Assembly (NCBI GenBank): GCA_027605045.1
Contig: JAQFWX010000091.1
Location: 1-64,000, forward strand
Source of the DNA: Phallus indusiatus
Lineage: Eukaryota; Basidiomycota; Agaricomycetes; Phallales; Phallaceae
Reading direction: 5' to 3'
Length of the DNA stretch: 64,000 bases
The notes below the pieces were generated by a model, which saw only the letters and a program-made list of their open reading frames with translations, was not told the DNA's origin and ran no database searches. The position numbers and the translations under genes are program-made. Below are positions 54,644-64,000 of this stretch, piece after piece. Numbering within the stretch: the stretch's first letter is position 1; every line of letters begins with the position of its first letter.

Positions 54644-56876
54644 TTATGGTCGTTTGACTCGGGTTACAATCTCCGGTCTGAGAGAACAATATAGAAAGTG
54701 GCGTCGTGGACCTGTTGCTGCACCAGGAACCCTTGGTGTTGTCGTATCTGTGCCACTGCCACGAACGCCTAGGCTGAACATTCGGTCAAACACTGAGTGA
54801 ATCGTTAAGTTTTATGTGAAGGTAGACGTATAAAAATAGCATACGTGTAGCAATGAACGCTTTTGCCGTTGTTTGACACGCCAGATGGGTCAATAAAAGA
54901 GGGGGGTTAACGCCTTCTAAGGTGCGAAGGAAACGGTAAACCATGCTTGGTTGACATGGACCTACGTTGTGCAAGAAGAGATGGAATATGAATTCATGAA
55001 AAGGGGAAGGCGATTGGCCAAGTGAAAACTTACCAAACCGAAATACGGTCTGATATGCTTGTTTCCACTTTTCATCCAGCAGCCGAGCACATGTAAGGGG
55101 ATCGGGACACGTGGAGCACTGCACGAGAGGGGGAAAAGTTTGGGGGTTGTTGATAAGAAAATGCGAGAAACAGTGTGTTTGACACCAACGCACACATTGA
55201 TACTCTTTGGCAATATTTGTAAGACCGAGTTTGAGAACTCTTTCCAAGAACCAATTTCGTCTGCGTAATTGATTCATACATGAGGAATGATTGATGACGG
55301 GAAATGAAAGGAATAAAATTAAACACCTCTTTTCAAGTTTCAACAAACTTTCCTGTGATAAGGTTTGAATTTCTGAATCCGACCTGAAATCACCTTTCAG
55401 CTGACCTGATATTGACGGGTATTTTTGGTTATTCTTACCAGCCACCGGGATTATCTAGAACAAATCTACTACTTTCCTTATACAGTTCTTCTTCATCAAA
55501 TAGTTCGGCGATACGCATCGCTTTGATAGGCCTTCCAGCCGCGTGCGTAAGTAAGAAATCTAGACATGCTTTTTGCAACGACGGAACCACCAGTTTATGC
55601 GAGATATTCATTCTAAACGAAAATATCGGTCAGGCTTAGAACCACCACCCTGTCATGGCATTTAAGAATCAACATACAAGCCTTCAACATTATTCCTTTC
55701 ACCGGCATTGTAAGAAACGAGAAAATTTAAGAAATGTAGTAGAAAATTACCATGTGATGGTGCAGTCTAAACTATGGGTCATTGAGAATTGTGTAAATAC
55801 GGGGATATATATAACTCACTGAGGATATATGAATTTTAAGAAATCGTGAAATGTGCTTGCCTTCACGAGTTTTCAACAGTGACCGAAAGACAGAAGGCGA
55901 TAACTTACCTTCTCTTCTTTCAATACAATAATACCTTCAGGAACCCTTGAAGTTCGAGAACGATGAGGCTTCCCAGACTGAAGCAGTGCCTTGTCTTTGA
56001 CAATTGTCTCTTTCTCCTTCTCCTTCTCCTTCCCTTTGTCCCTGTCTTTTTCTTTGCCCTTGTGTTTAGAGGCTTGACCTTGAAGTTTCTCCAAACTTCC
56101 ATCCCGCGCACGTTTCTTTTTTGCTTCGTCGTCACCGATAAGGGTACTTTCATCAGCAGTGCTTATAGGACTGGCTTTGCCGTCCGATGTTTCGTCAATA
56201 TCGTCCAAGTCATCGAAATCGCTGATATCGGAATCAGGAGCGGGTGCAAACGTTATACCTTCAAGGGGCTCCAAATTACTCCTGTCGGCAGGATCTGAAC
56301 CTACGCGTGGTTGAGAGATGGTGAGCACGGAAGACATTGAAAGGGGACGTCCAGTCTCGGACCAACTACAAAGACGCATAAGGGGAAAATAATTCTTCCA
56401 TTGGTTAAATAAACGTACTCTCCACCAAGAGCAGCTTCAAAAAAAGGCGAGGCAAAAAGTAAAACGTCCTTATGAGCCCTAAGCAGATATATGAGCACTT
56501 TGTTGTCACCCCAGATTCTTTGGACTGACCAGAACGACGTATTTTCTACGATTATTTTCACATTCCCAGGCCATTTTGCACATTTTGTGAAAGTTTCATC
56601 GATATCTACTTCCTCCAATTCTTCTGATGACGCGAATTCAAGGTCGGAAATTTCGGTGGAACTTGTCTCCTCGATATGCCACGGGGGTGAGCCAGATGAT
56701 CTGAAGATGCCAGAGGCAGGTGCAGTCTCCACTTCAGGAGAGGAAATACTATTAAACGATAAGATTGGGTCATGGGAAATGAAGATCCTCTTTCTTTAAA
56801 TGACTTACGAGGATGATTGAGAGTGATTGGGAGAACGTGAGTTTCTGGCGATAAGAATATGAGACGGATTGGTCAT
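54644..56876 (-). CDS. BTB/POZ-domain protein
   Basis: Fungal BTB protein of the type common in basidiomycetes; BTB domains mediate dimerisation and often recruit cullin-3, but the partner here is unknown. Exon 1 is 56876-56809 (MTNPSHILIARNSRSP), exon 2 56748-56530, exon 3 starts at 56478. The BTB core is interrupted: NVKIIVENTSFW, AHKDVLLFASPFFEAALGGE, WSETGRPLSMSSVLTISQPR, then a long acidic/basic insert (SDISDFDDLDDIDE, KGKEKDRDKGKEKEKEKE) before VPEGIIVLKEE. After a less clear stretch the helical part reads ACLDFLLTHAAGRPIKAMRI, AELFDEEELYKESSRFVLD, PLTCARLLDEKWKQAYQ and MVYRFLRTLEGVNPPLLL. The last exon ends at 54644 after REIVTRVKRP-like residues (EIVTRVKRP). Middle exon edges are approximate. 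Confidence 0.85.
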
Positions 56877-57094
56877 TGAGGAGATTTAGAATACGTTTCG
56901 TGTCTTGAGATCAGCAATCTATAGGTCGTTTGTTTACTTGAGAATCACAGCGCCACGTACGAGTGCGGTCGTGGCTTGCAGCAGCCACGACGGCAGACGA
57001 ATGAGACGTGACATTGACGGAACGGCGAACCTGCCGAAGGTCTCGGTGAGACGTAATATGATCGCCTAGCCGAGAGAAAAAAATTACTCAGAGT
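56877..57094. promoter_or_regulatory. Shared divergent promoter, BTB gene / MIA40
   Basis: 218 bases between start codons on opposite strands, so both promoters must lie here. No specific element was identified. Confidence 0.5.
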
Positions 57095-57951
57095 ATGTCG
57101 CGACAAATACTACGCTCACTACCTCTGCCTCGGGCTCCATACTTAAATCGAGCGTATTCGACATACAAGACGTCAGCAACGCGTAATGTGCGACTACCAA
57201 CAATATTTGGCGCTGTCCTGGCAGTTGCAGGCCTTGCGGGTTGGCAACTGACATATAGCCAGAGGATTGCGTTAGATGCTCGACAAAGTACGCATTTCAT
57301 TATATCATGTATATCTTAGAGCCTTTCAAAGTTTATATATCAGTTAGGACCGTCACATAGCTCAGCGCAACTATCTCATATAGACGAACAGAAAGGCACC
57401 GCTCAGCTTAGAACGTCAGCCGGCACTACTGAGGAGACTAGCTCGGATTCACAGCCACAAGCAACATCACAACCTCGCCAGACTTCTTCAGAGCAATCTC
57501 ATCAGCTAGATGAAGAAGAGTCTGGGGAAGGGGGAGCGTTTAATCCAGAAACTGGAGAGATAAACTGGGATTGTCCTTGTTTGGGTGGTATGGCTCATGG
57601 TCCATGTGGTCTCCAATTCCGCGAAGCCTTTTCCTGCTTTGTATTCTCTGAGCAAGAGCCTAAAGGGATTGACTGCATTGATAAATTTCGCCTGATGCAA
57701 GAGTGCTTCAGAGAGCACCCTGACGTGTATGGAGAAGGTATGCCTTTATAATTTCTAGATTAAAAAGAGTTCTCAAATCAACGTATTCGTAACTAGAACT
57801 AGCCGGAGATGATGAAACAGACGAGCCTCCTGATTCGCAACCGTCTTCGGATCCGTCGGTTGCTCCTCCTGCCTCTTCCCCAACAGAAACGAATATATCC
57901 GAATTGCCCTCTCAGTCTATCTCCGAGGACCGATCATCATCTGCTCAATAG
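57095..57951 (+). CDS. MIA40: Mitochondrial intermembrane-space import protein MIA40
   Basis: Oxidoreductase that imports and folds twin-cysteine proteins in the intermembrane space. Exon 1 is 57095-57287: [20 protein letters not shown] is a presequence, followed by a membrane anchor ([17 protein letters not shown]), as in fungal Mia40. Exon 2 (about 57366-57737) has a Ser/Gln/Glu-rich linker and the core domain: redox motif CPC in [20 protein letters not shown], then [28 protein letters not shown], forming two CX9C motifs. Exon 3 is 57797-57951 with an acidic, Ser/Pro-rich tail. The acceptor of intron 1 could be at 57365 or 57383; both keep frame. It fits the CHCH substrate gene at 21860. 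Confidence 0.95.
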
Positions 57952-58999
57952 TATTTAAGTAATCTGGCGTATTTGATACGTTCACCAAAAAAAGACACCA
58001 AGATATCTCCCCGCTCATTGTTAGACATCTTTCTAGTAGATTAATTACGAAAAGCTATCTAGGCTAGTAGGAACGTTGAGTAATATAGCGATGAGTTGTC
58101 ATGTAGGATAAATCTTTGCTTTGCTTTACAGTGAACTTTTCAACCTGGGACATACCAAATTTCTGGGTGTCTGAAATTCGGATATTCAAATTGCTAACCG
58201 AATACTGACGCGACTTTAATCTCACCTTCAAGTTGAAATTCTATTTAATGATGCTCAACATTCCCGAACGGACATAAAGGTATGGTTCTCTATAAGTATA
58301 ACGGTGAACCTTTTGAAGTGCTGATTGCATCCTGCCAAGGCGTCTCGGTGCTGCGTCAACCCGTCACTCACCACTCGAAGTAGAATGACGATCGTCTCGC
58401 GGTGTAATTATGCAGATTATGGAGCCTTTTTTCTACCGGATTTTTGAAGAAGAAGGCTGCTTCAATTTGTCCGGTACATGTATTCCCCGTGCCAAAGTAA
58501 TTCGGCGTAGTATTGAAGCAACTCGGAAAGGTAATGCCCTGAAGTGTAGTTTCAGTGCCTCGACTCATGCCGATCTATGTATATCTTGTATAGGTTTGGC
58601 ACTGCCTTTACTATCTTCAATTTCGAATGCATAGTTTCCCAAAGGACGAGCTTCGAAATGTCAGCCGATTTAGGAGGAATTGCCATGAGTATGTATAATG
58701 TCGGGGACTCGGAGGGCCATTGAATTTATATGCATTCCAACCAGATTTAATATGTTTCATTTTTCGCCCTCGTATATTATTTGCTAGTCTTGTTTTGGCA
58801 CTTCGGGTTACCTCTAAGGCTTATCAATGGTCAGGCGTGCTCAAACGGTCGACTTTGTCCGCAGGCTGTCCCCCTATATTTATAAAAGCCTCAACTTTTC
58901 TCGAATTGGAGTTGTCAACAGACGATTGTTTTCACACCAATCTATGTAGGCCATGATCTATTCTAAGAGACATTGCTTATCACTGACCATCGTTTTAGC
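57952..58999. other. intergenic, no gene recognised
   Basis: One kilobase between MIA40 and the epoxide hydrolase. Several 60-80 codon frames on both strands have no recognisable features. Confidence 0.4.
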
Positions 59000-60207
59000 A
59001 TGGATAAATGCGAAGTCAAAGAACTCAAAGTATCCCGGGGATTCACATATTCATATCTTCGGTATAAGAACCCAGATCAAGTCAGACCGACGCTCTTGTT
59101 GATACATGGATTCCCATCAACCGCCCTCGACTGGGTACATCAAATAAACTATCTGATCCCCAAAGGCTACTCTATCATCGCTCCTGATACACTTGGCTAT
59201 GGTGGAACGTCAAAACCAGTGGAAACCAGTGCTTATTGTGGGACCGACATAGCAAAAGATATTGTTGAAATTTTGGATCGCGAAAATGTAAAGGCAGTTA
59301 TTTGTATTGCTCATGACTGGTTTGTTTTCCCGGTTTCCTCTAATATGCATACACCGTTTCTGACCGCACAAAACAAAAAGGGGTTGTTCAATATTATCAC
59401 GGATCATAGATTTCAATCGACAGTATTTAACTGCAACCGTGTTTCTTAGCGTCTCATACATGCCGCGACTTCCACATATAAATTATGAAGATCTGCTAAA
59501 CCTCATGGAATCCGAATGCGGCTCTCCATTATTTGGATACTGGGATTTCTTCGCTAGAAATCCTAAAGCACATACCGTTATAGAGAAAAATGTACGTGAA
59601 TGCAATCAGCACAAGACAAATCTCGGGAAGCTAACGAACCGTGGCGCTTCTAGATTGATTCTTTTTACTCTATGCTGTTTCCGAAGGATCCTGAAATTTT
59701 CAGGTCGGTCATGGCCCCTAGGGGAAAAGCTCAAGAATGGCTTGAAAACAACAAGCAAGCCCCACAAGCTTCTTATTGGACTGATGAGGTGAAATCTTGT
59801 GTCGATCACCACGAGTTTGAATTGACCGAGAGATATGAATAGACTTTAAGAGTTCACCAACAGCGTCTCTTGCGCGGCGGTCTCGAAGGTCCGCTTAAGT
59901 ACTATGCAGCTCAGGTTTTCGGCATAAATGATGTTTCAGGTTAGTATCCTCAAGAAAAGACTTCAATAACACGCGCTTAAACTAGTGGATAGAACCGATC
60001 CCCGTCGAAGCCGTGAGGTTCTCCACTCCTACCTTGCTCATACCTTGCGCAAAAGACTTTGTTTGCCTCCAGGAAGTGCAAACTCCCCGAATGAAGGAAT
60101 ATGCAGAGAATGTTATAGTGGAAGTGTTTGATTGTTCTCATTGGATAATCTTTGACAAACCAGATGAGTTGAACGAGACACTGGACAAGTTTTTAGACAA
60201 GTTTTGA
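59000..60207 (+). CDS. Epoxide hydrolase-like alpha/beta hydrolase, internally shortened
   Basis: Alpha/beta hydrolase of the soluble epoxide hydrolase group, which opens epoxides to diols. Exons 59000-59319, 59450-59591, 59654-59788, 59843-59939 and 59993-60207 join in frame to 302 residues. Seen: TLLLIHGFPSTALDWVHQ (oxyanion HGFP), YSIIAPDTLGYGGTSKP, and the nucleophile motif AHD. Normally HDWG and about 25 residues of helix follow (GSKIASRF-like); here the only in-frame splice leads directly to VSYMPRLPHINYEDLL. The lid and rest are normal: FGYWDFFARNPKAH, PKDPEIFRSVMAPRGKAQ, RLLRGGLEGPLKYYAAQVFGI, LLIPCAKDFVC and the His region FDCSHWIIFDKPDELNE. The Trp after the nucleophile Asp is also lost in this splice form (AHDCVSYM), so activity is doubtful. 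Confidence 0.72.
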
Positions 60208-60541
60208 CCGGGGATTACTGGTTGATTTCAAGAGGAGTACAAATAGCGATGTATGTAGACGAGAAGGTTGTATAGTATGCCAGTGTAGTTTCCGAATCAA
60301 TTGTTTAACTGCAGTCCGAGTACGAGCTGCGGCTATGAGAGATATTTCAAAAACGATACTAATTGAGATGCGGTTACACAACAAGTGCACTGCATTTTGT
60401 TTTGAAAATGATATAACGGCACTGCCGGCTGAAAAAGCCTCATGAAAAAGCAATAGGCAAACTCCGAGCGCTTTTGAGTCTGGAAAATTAAATCAATGAA
60501 ACATGTTTGTCTTTTTTAACCTTACTGCATCTTAGAGACAA
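60208..60541. other. intergenic
   Basis: 3' flank of the epoxide hydrolase gene and promoter side of the small gene that follows. Nothing was recognised. Confidence 0.4.
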
Positions 60542-60887
60542 ATGCCCTCTATCATGTCCGCTATATCTCAATCCTTTCAGAAAATCTTTGTTTGCGCGTC
60601 GCCTTCGCAAAAAGAACCAAACAGTCCTCCTCGACCTCAGTTTCCTACACTTCCTGAAGTCATCGTCACAGCTCCTTCGCCTCAGGCGGACCGTTTGAGT
60701 TCACAGCTTCCGAGATCTTACATGGTACGTCATATGTTGTTCTTCTTCTGTAGCAAAAGTTGAAGTTCATCTTTTTTAGAGCGTCGATGCTATAAATTCA
60801 GAAGAAAATGATGCCGACTCGGACCTGCCACACATTCAAGCAAGCCGGGAGTCCGAGGATGTCGAATCCTCACATCCTCAGATCTAA
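60542..60887 (+). CDS. Small hypothetical protein
   Basis: Exons 60542-60724 and 60780-60887, joined across a good GT-AG intron of 55 bases, give 96 residues: MPSIMSAISQSFQKIFVCA, a Pro-rich middle (PQFPTLPEVIVTAPSPQ) and an acidic Ser-rich tail (NSEENDADSDLPHIQ). No domain was recognised. The intact splice and clear change to an acidic C-terminus support a gene, but the evidence is modest. Confidence 0.45.
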
Positions 60888-62172
60888 TTGAGACAATATG
60901 ATGCGGACGAAGAAAAAATTGTATTTAGTTTATCTGAATCTGATAAGCTGAGAATACGAATATCTAACCTACACGCTAGTCCGGATTCGACCGGCTTAGT
61001 GGTTATGAATTGTGGATGTACAGACCTCTTGAACTTTGCTCGCTGATGTTTGACGGCGAGCGTGTCTTTGCATGAATTGATCGCGACAATTACAGTCCAA
61101 CTTGTACTACTCGTGCACCATACCATACATAATCAACTATCTTTTAGAAGCACAACCTCCGATCGCGATTGGTTGGTTCTACACGAAATCACTGAACCTT
61201 ATTTCAGTAGCTTTCAGAAATGTCAAGGTTCCCTCTTATACGCAGAAGCTGTGTATTTTGAGGATTAACTGAAATGACTTCACTAAGTTCGGAGGCGGTA
61301 TAACTCGCAAGACGCGTCAATAAGGCTATTGCTTGAAATGAGTGGCACGAACTCTTCGATCGAGATTTATGTAGCAGGATTTAGCTCATGTGAAAAAAAA
61401 AAGATTTACATTCTCACAGCCACAGACGGACTAGAACGTAATTTATCTTATATTGCGCAGGCACAACGCAAATTTCACGATCAATCGGAGATTATTCGGT
61501 CCATCGTGCCAACTTCCCCCTCAATGTTCCCCTACTAACAGGGCAGATATTCAAGAATGAAGATCATCATCGATCCCTCTTTTACCTGCTTTGGAAGTGA
61601 AGTTCATTTACTGCGAAGTCTGTGTTGACCCTTGAAGGATATATTTGAAGCTCTGAAAGCCGGAAATGTCGTCGGCGAGCTCCCGAGAGAGCGAGAGATA
61701 AGATCAAGACTCCGGCGTTCATATGGAATAACAATCGGTAAAAAATGTCCACCTATTTTAGTGGGGTTGCTGTCAGTGGGTATATTACCACGAGTGTCAT
61801 GGATTGCTTTGAGATTTCGGAATATACTGTGAAGTTACCTCAGGAAGCGGGATTGTGCCATTATGAATAAAGTCATTCTGCATACATTCGGTCCTATATA
61901 CGAACATGTGCGAAGCAGTCTGAAATGAAAGTCATGAAGGTCGGGAACAATGAACGACTACTTTTTGAGAGAATGATTCAAGTATTTTCGAGGCATTCGT
62001 ATCATACTGTTTGGCACTGAAGTGGTACTGTATGTTGTAGCCTGACTGAGGAATTCACACTGCGTCCTATTATTTCCCTGCAAGATAATACACGAGTCAT
62101 CAACAATGTATTGACTCTCGGCGGAACCTAGTGTCCAATTCTTTGCTCGAAGAGCAGGAGGTAAAAAAGTAA
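60888..62172. other. intergenic, no gene recognised
   Basis: 1.3 kb between the small gene and the tRNA. Short frames occur (for example 61632-61832 with LKAGNVVGELPREREIRSRL), but none can be tied to a protein family. Confidence 0.4.
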
Positions 62173-62255
62173 CTCTCAGGCGGGGAATCGAACCCCGGTC
62201 TCGCGCGTTCGCGGTTTATGACAGGCGCGAATACTAACCTCTATACTACCTGAGA
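62173..62255 (-). tRNA. tRNA-Asp(GTC) with an 11-base intron
   Basis: The minus strand reads TCTCAGG at the 5' acceptor arm and CCTGAGA plus discriminator G at the 3' end, fully paired. The A-box region is TAGTATAGAGG and the B box is GGTTCGATTCC. The anticodon stem CGCGC/GCGCG encloses the loop CTGTCA...C with anticodon GTC. Eleven bases (TAAACCGCGAA) interrupt the loop between positions 37 and 38, the canonical tRNA intron site. The mature length is 72 bases. Confidence 0.96.
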
Positions 62256-62926
62256 CATGTTAGAGTTCGAGACATTCGTATAATACGATGCAACGAAAGG
62301 ACATTTGCTGCCGCCCTCATATACTACCATTTGTTAGAAGGTCTGTCGAAGAAGTTCTTGATAGTGAATGGCTCATGTGTTATATTTCTCAGAGATTTAA
62401 CCGCAAAATGGGATGAATCTATTTGACTAGGTCTTAAGTAATGAGTCTGCTTAGCAAGTTCGATGACCAAATTGCTTTGATCATCAACTGTACAATTCAA
62501 CAACTCTTTCTCTTTTCCCACAACAACACTTTACTTTCTTACATCCTCACGCCCCAAGGAATCATCCAATTTGCAATTAACATTTGGTTAGATTTCAAAT
62601 TGTTTAAACGATACAAAGCAAATTGGTGAGAATTTTGATAGAGCCCTAAGAGAATCTACAACCGTCGCGTGTTTCTAAATTACATCAAGTTATTTCACAC
62701 AGAAAATAGGGAAACTCGGCGGATCCGGAAAATGATACGAGCAATGGGGACTTCCGCAACTAGAAATATAGTCAACTGGACGGCGAACACTTCAAATAAA
62801 AGACTGATCATATGAATAGAAGATAATAAAAAGACGAGGCAAAACTTGAGGAAAACTGCACGAGAGCGTGGAAGGTAGACGAACTATTGATTTAGAATCT
62901 TGATTATTTCTCTGAAGCGCGATAGA
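62256..62926. other. intergenic
   Basis: 5' flank of the tRNA and 3' flank of the bZIP gene. No coding signal was recognised. Confidence 0.4.
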
Positions 62927-63882
62927 TTATTCTTTAGTATCCCGGTCGGCGGACCCAGCTCTTGAATCTTGCCGTGTTCCGTTTTCCACTGATTCGCCAG
63001 CTTGTTCAGGTGCTGGCGGTTGGGGTGGTGGGGGCGGAGCATTGGCATGGGCAGCGTTAAGCGCTGCTCTTAGGGCGGCATTCTCGACTCGAAGCTGGTC
63101 AACCAATGCTCGACATTCCTCCCAGCGACGATTAGCTTCGTCTGCAGAAGCAAGAGCAGCATCGAGCAGTTGTGAACGCTGTTCGAGAGCTTTAACATGT
63201 CTGAGAAAAAGAAAGTACGTCGATGAGCCTGTGGCTGTTTCAACATGGATGTTGATGACTCACGCGTCTCTACGTTCTCGAAAAGCTCGTTGGGCTTTAC
63301 GATTTTGCTCTGCACGTTTACTGGTACTCAACTGGCGACCCCCAGCGGCGGCTGCGGCCGCAGAAGACGGAGATTCGGTAGAGCCATTGCCGGCCGAGAG
63401 GGAGGAGATTGGGTTGCCTTGACTGTCCAAGGGCGGGTGCGGCTGACCATAATACGCTTCATATGCGTGGGGTGGTGGCGGTGGCGGTGGAAGCTGATGT
63501 GGTTGAGTTGGGGGATTCGCCTGTTGTTGTGGGTCGGGAACGGGACTCTGTAGCTTTCTTTTTCTCGTCGCACGGCCCGATGTGGCAGGTGTCTCTATTG
63601 ACTGTGTGACAACTGTGGTAGGCTGGCCAGGTGTTGTGTGTTGAGCAGTTGGGTCTGTGGTGGTGGGTGGTGGGAGAGGAATGCCTTGTGCGTTGACATA
63701 AGGCGAATTGGCTGCTGAGGTGAGGGATTAGCTAATTGATTAAAAATGAACAAAGGCGCACATCGTCTCGCGTCCTGGCCAGGTGGGGGCGGGTAGGCAG
63801 GATAAGGCGGGGCATTGGGAGGAGCGTCTGAGGGCGGATACGGAACCGCCGTCGGCTGAGGATTGGGCGGATATCTGTGCAT
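62927..63882 (-). CDS. bZIP transcription factor (KapC/Yap-like)
   Basis: Exons 63882-63762, 63714-63264 and 63200-62927 join in frame to 281 residues. The N-terminus is Pro/Tyr-rich (YPPSDAPPNAPPYPAYPPPP), followed by a Gln/Pro-rich region with a basic patch ATRKRKLQSP and an Ala run. The basic region is SKRAEQNRKAQRAFRERRDA, matching the NxxAQxxFR pattern of Yap/Pap1 and KapC proteins, with the second intron directly after it. The leucine zipper follows (HVKALEQRSQLLDAALASA, then VDQLRVENAALRAAL). The C-terminus is Pro-rich then acidic. Such factors often control oxidative-stress or secondary-metabolism genes; targets cannot be told from here. The ATG at 63882 is the first in frame, and no upstream coding was seen in the remaining 118 bases. 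Confidence 0.87.
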
Positions 63883-64000
63883 GTATATGTAAACAAAGAA
63901 TTTTTTGGACTAAGGGAGGGAAGATTATGTGTGCGGGTGACTAAGGAGGCGGGGGTTACTTAAACAAGGGTTACTTAAACATATTCCACTTCCTCTTTTT

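Noticed and set aside
1..64000. CRISPR arrays, bacterial operons, riboswitches or prophage
   Set aside because: No regularly spaced direct repeats were seen and the gene structure is eukaryotic throughout.

Overview
The window is nuclear DNA of a filamentous basidiomycete, most likely an Agaricomycete. Nearly all genes are split by 45-65 base GT-AG introns, genes are closely packed on both strands, and many proteins belong to families typical of mushroom-forming fungi: an AA9 lytic polysaccharide monooxygenase, a GH92 mannosidase, a secreted double-psi beta-barrel protein, a BTB protein of the Agaricomycete type, an aminoglycoside-phosphotransferase-like relic and lineage-restricted hypothetical families. 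No species call is possible from sequence alone.

Layout. 1-6.3 kb: the 5' half of an SQS1-like splicing/ribosome factor (leaving the left edge), sorting nexin SNX3, and an NAD(P)-binding short-chain dehydrogenase-like gene. 6.3-12 kb is an unstable accessory block: two tandem HNH-nuclease-like genes, each with a single-base frameshift, a 3' relic of the neighbouring dehydrogenase gene between them, and a solo LTR (629 bp, 5-bp target duplication) inside an intron of the second HNH gene. 12.6-15 kb: a lineage-specific hypothetical gene and a decayed phosphotransferase pseudogene. 15.8-24.2 kb: a kinase-like gene, NKAP, then three adjacent genes for mitochondrial proteins (uS5m, an mL45/MBA1-like protein, a twin-CX9C CHCH protein), and a hypothetical protein with a possible nuclease-fold motif. 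25-35.2 kb: AA9, a RING-like protein, mitochondrial aconitase, DASH subunit ASK1 and the double-psi beta-barrel protein. 35.4-43.8 kb: MIOS/Sea4 of the SEA/GATOR TORC1 pathway and a GH92 alpha-mannosidase. 44.4-47.5 kb: a second degenerate block with a small gene, a decayed paralogue and other relics. 47.5-64 kb: a flavin-reductase-like protein, a large Sec7/PH Arf-GEF, a BTB protein, MIA40, an epoxide hydrolase with an internal gap, a small hypothetical gene, an intron-containing tRNA-Asp and a KapC-like bZIP factor.

The genes do not form a dedicated pathway; most are housekeeping. Several are head to head with short shared promoters (NKAP/uS5m, mL45/CHCH, ACO1/ASK1, BTB/MIA40). The most unusual parts are the HNH/dehydrogenase tandem duplication with its LTR, and the number of places where a recognisable protein continues in another frame without room for an intron. 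Those are either real pseudogenization or residual assembly indels, and the sequence alone does not separate the two.
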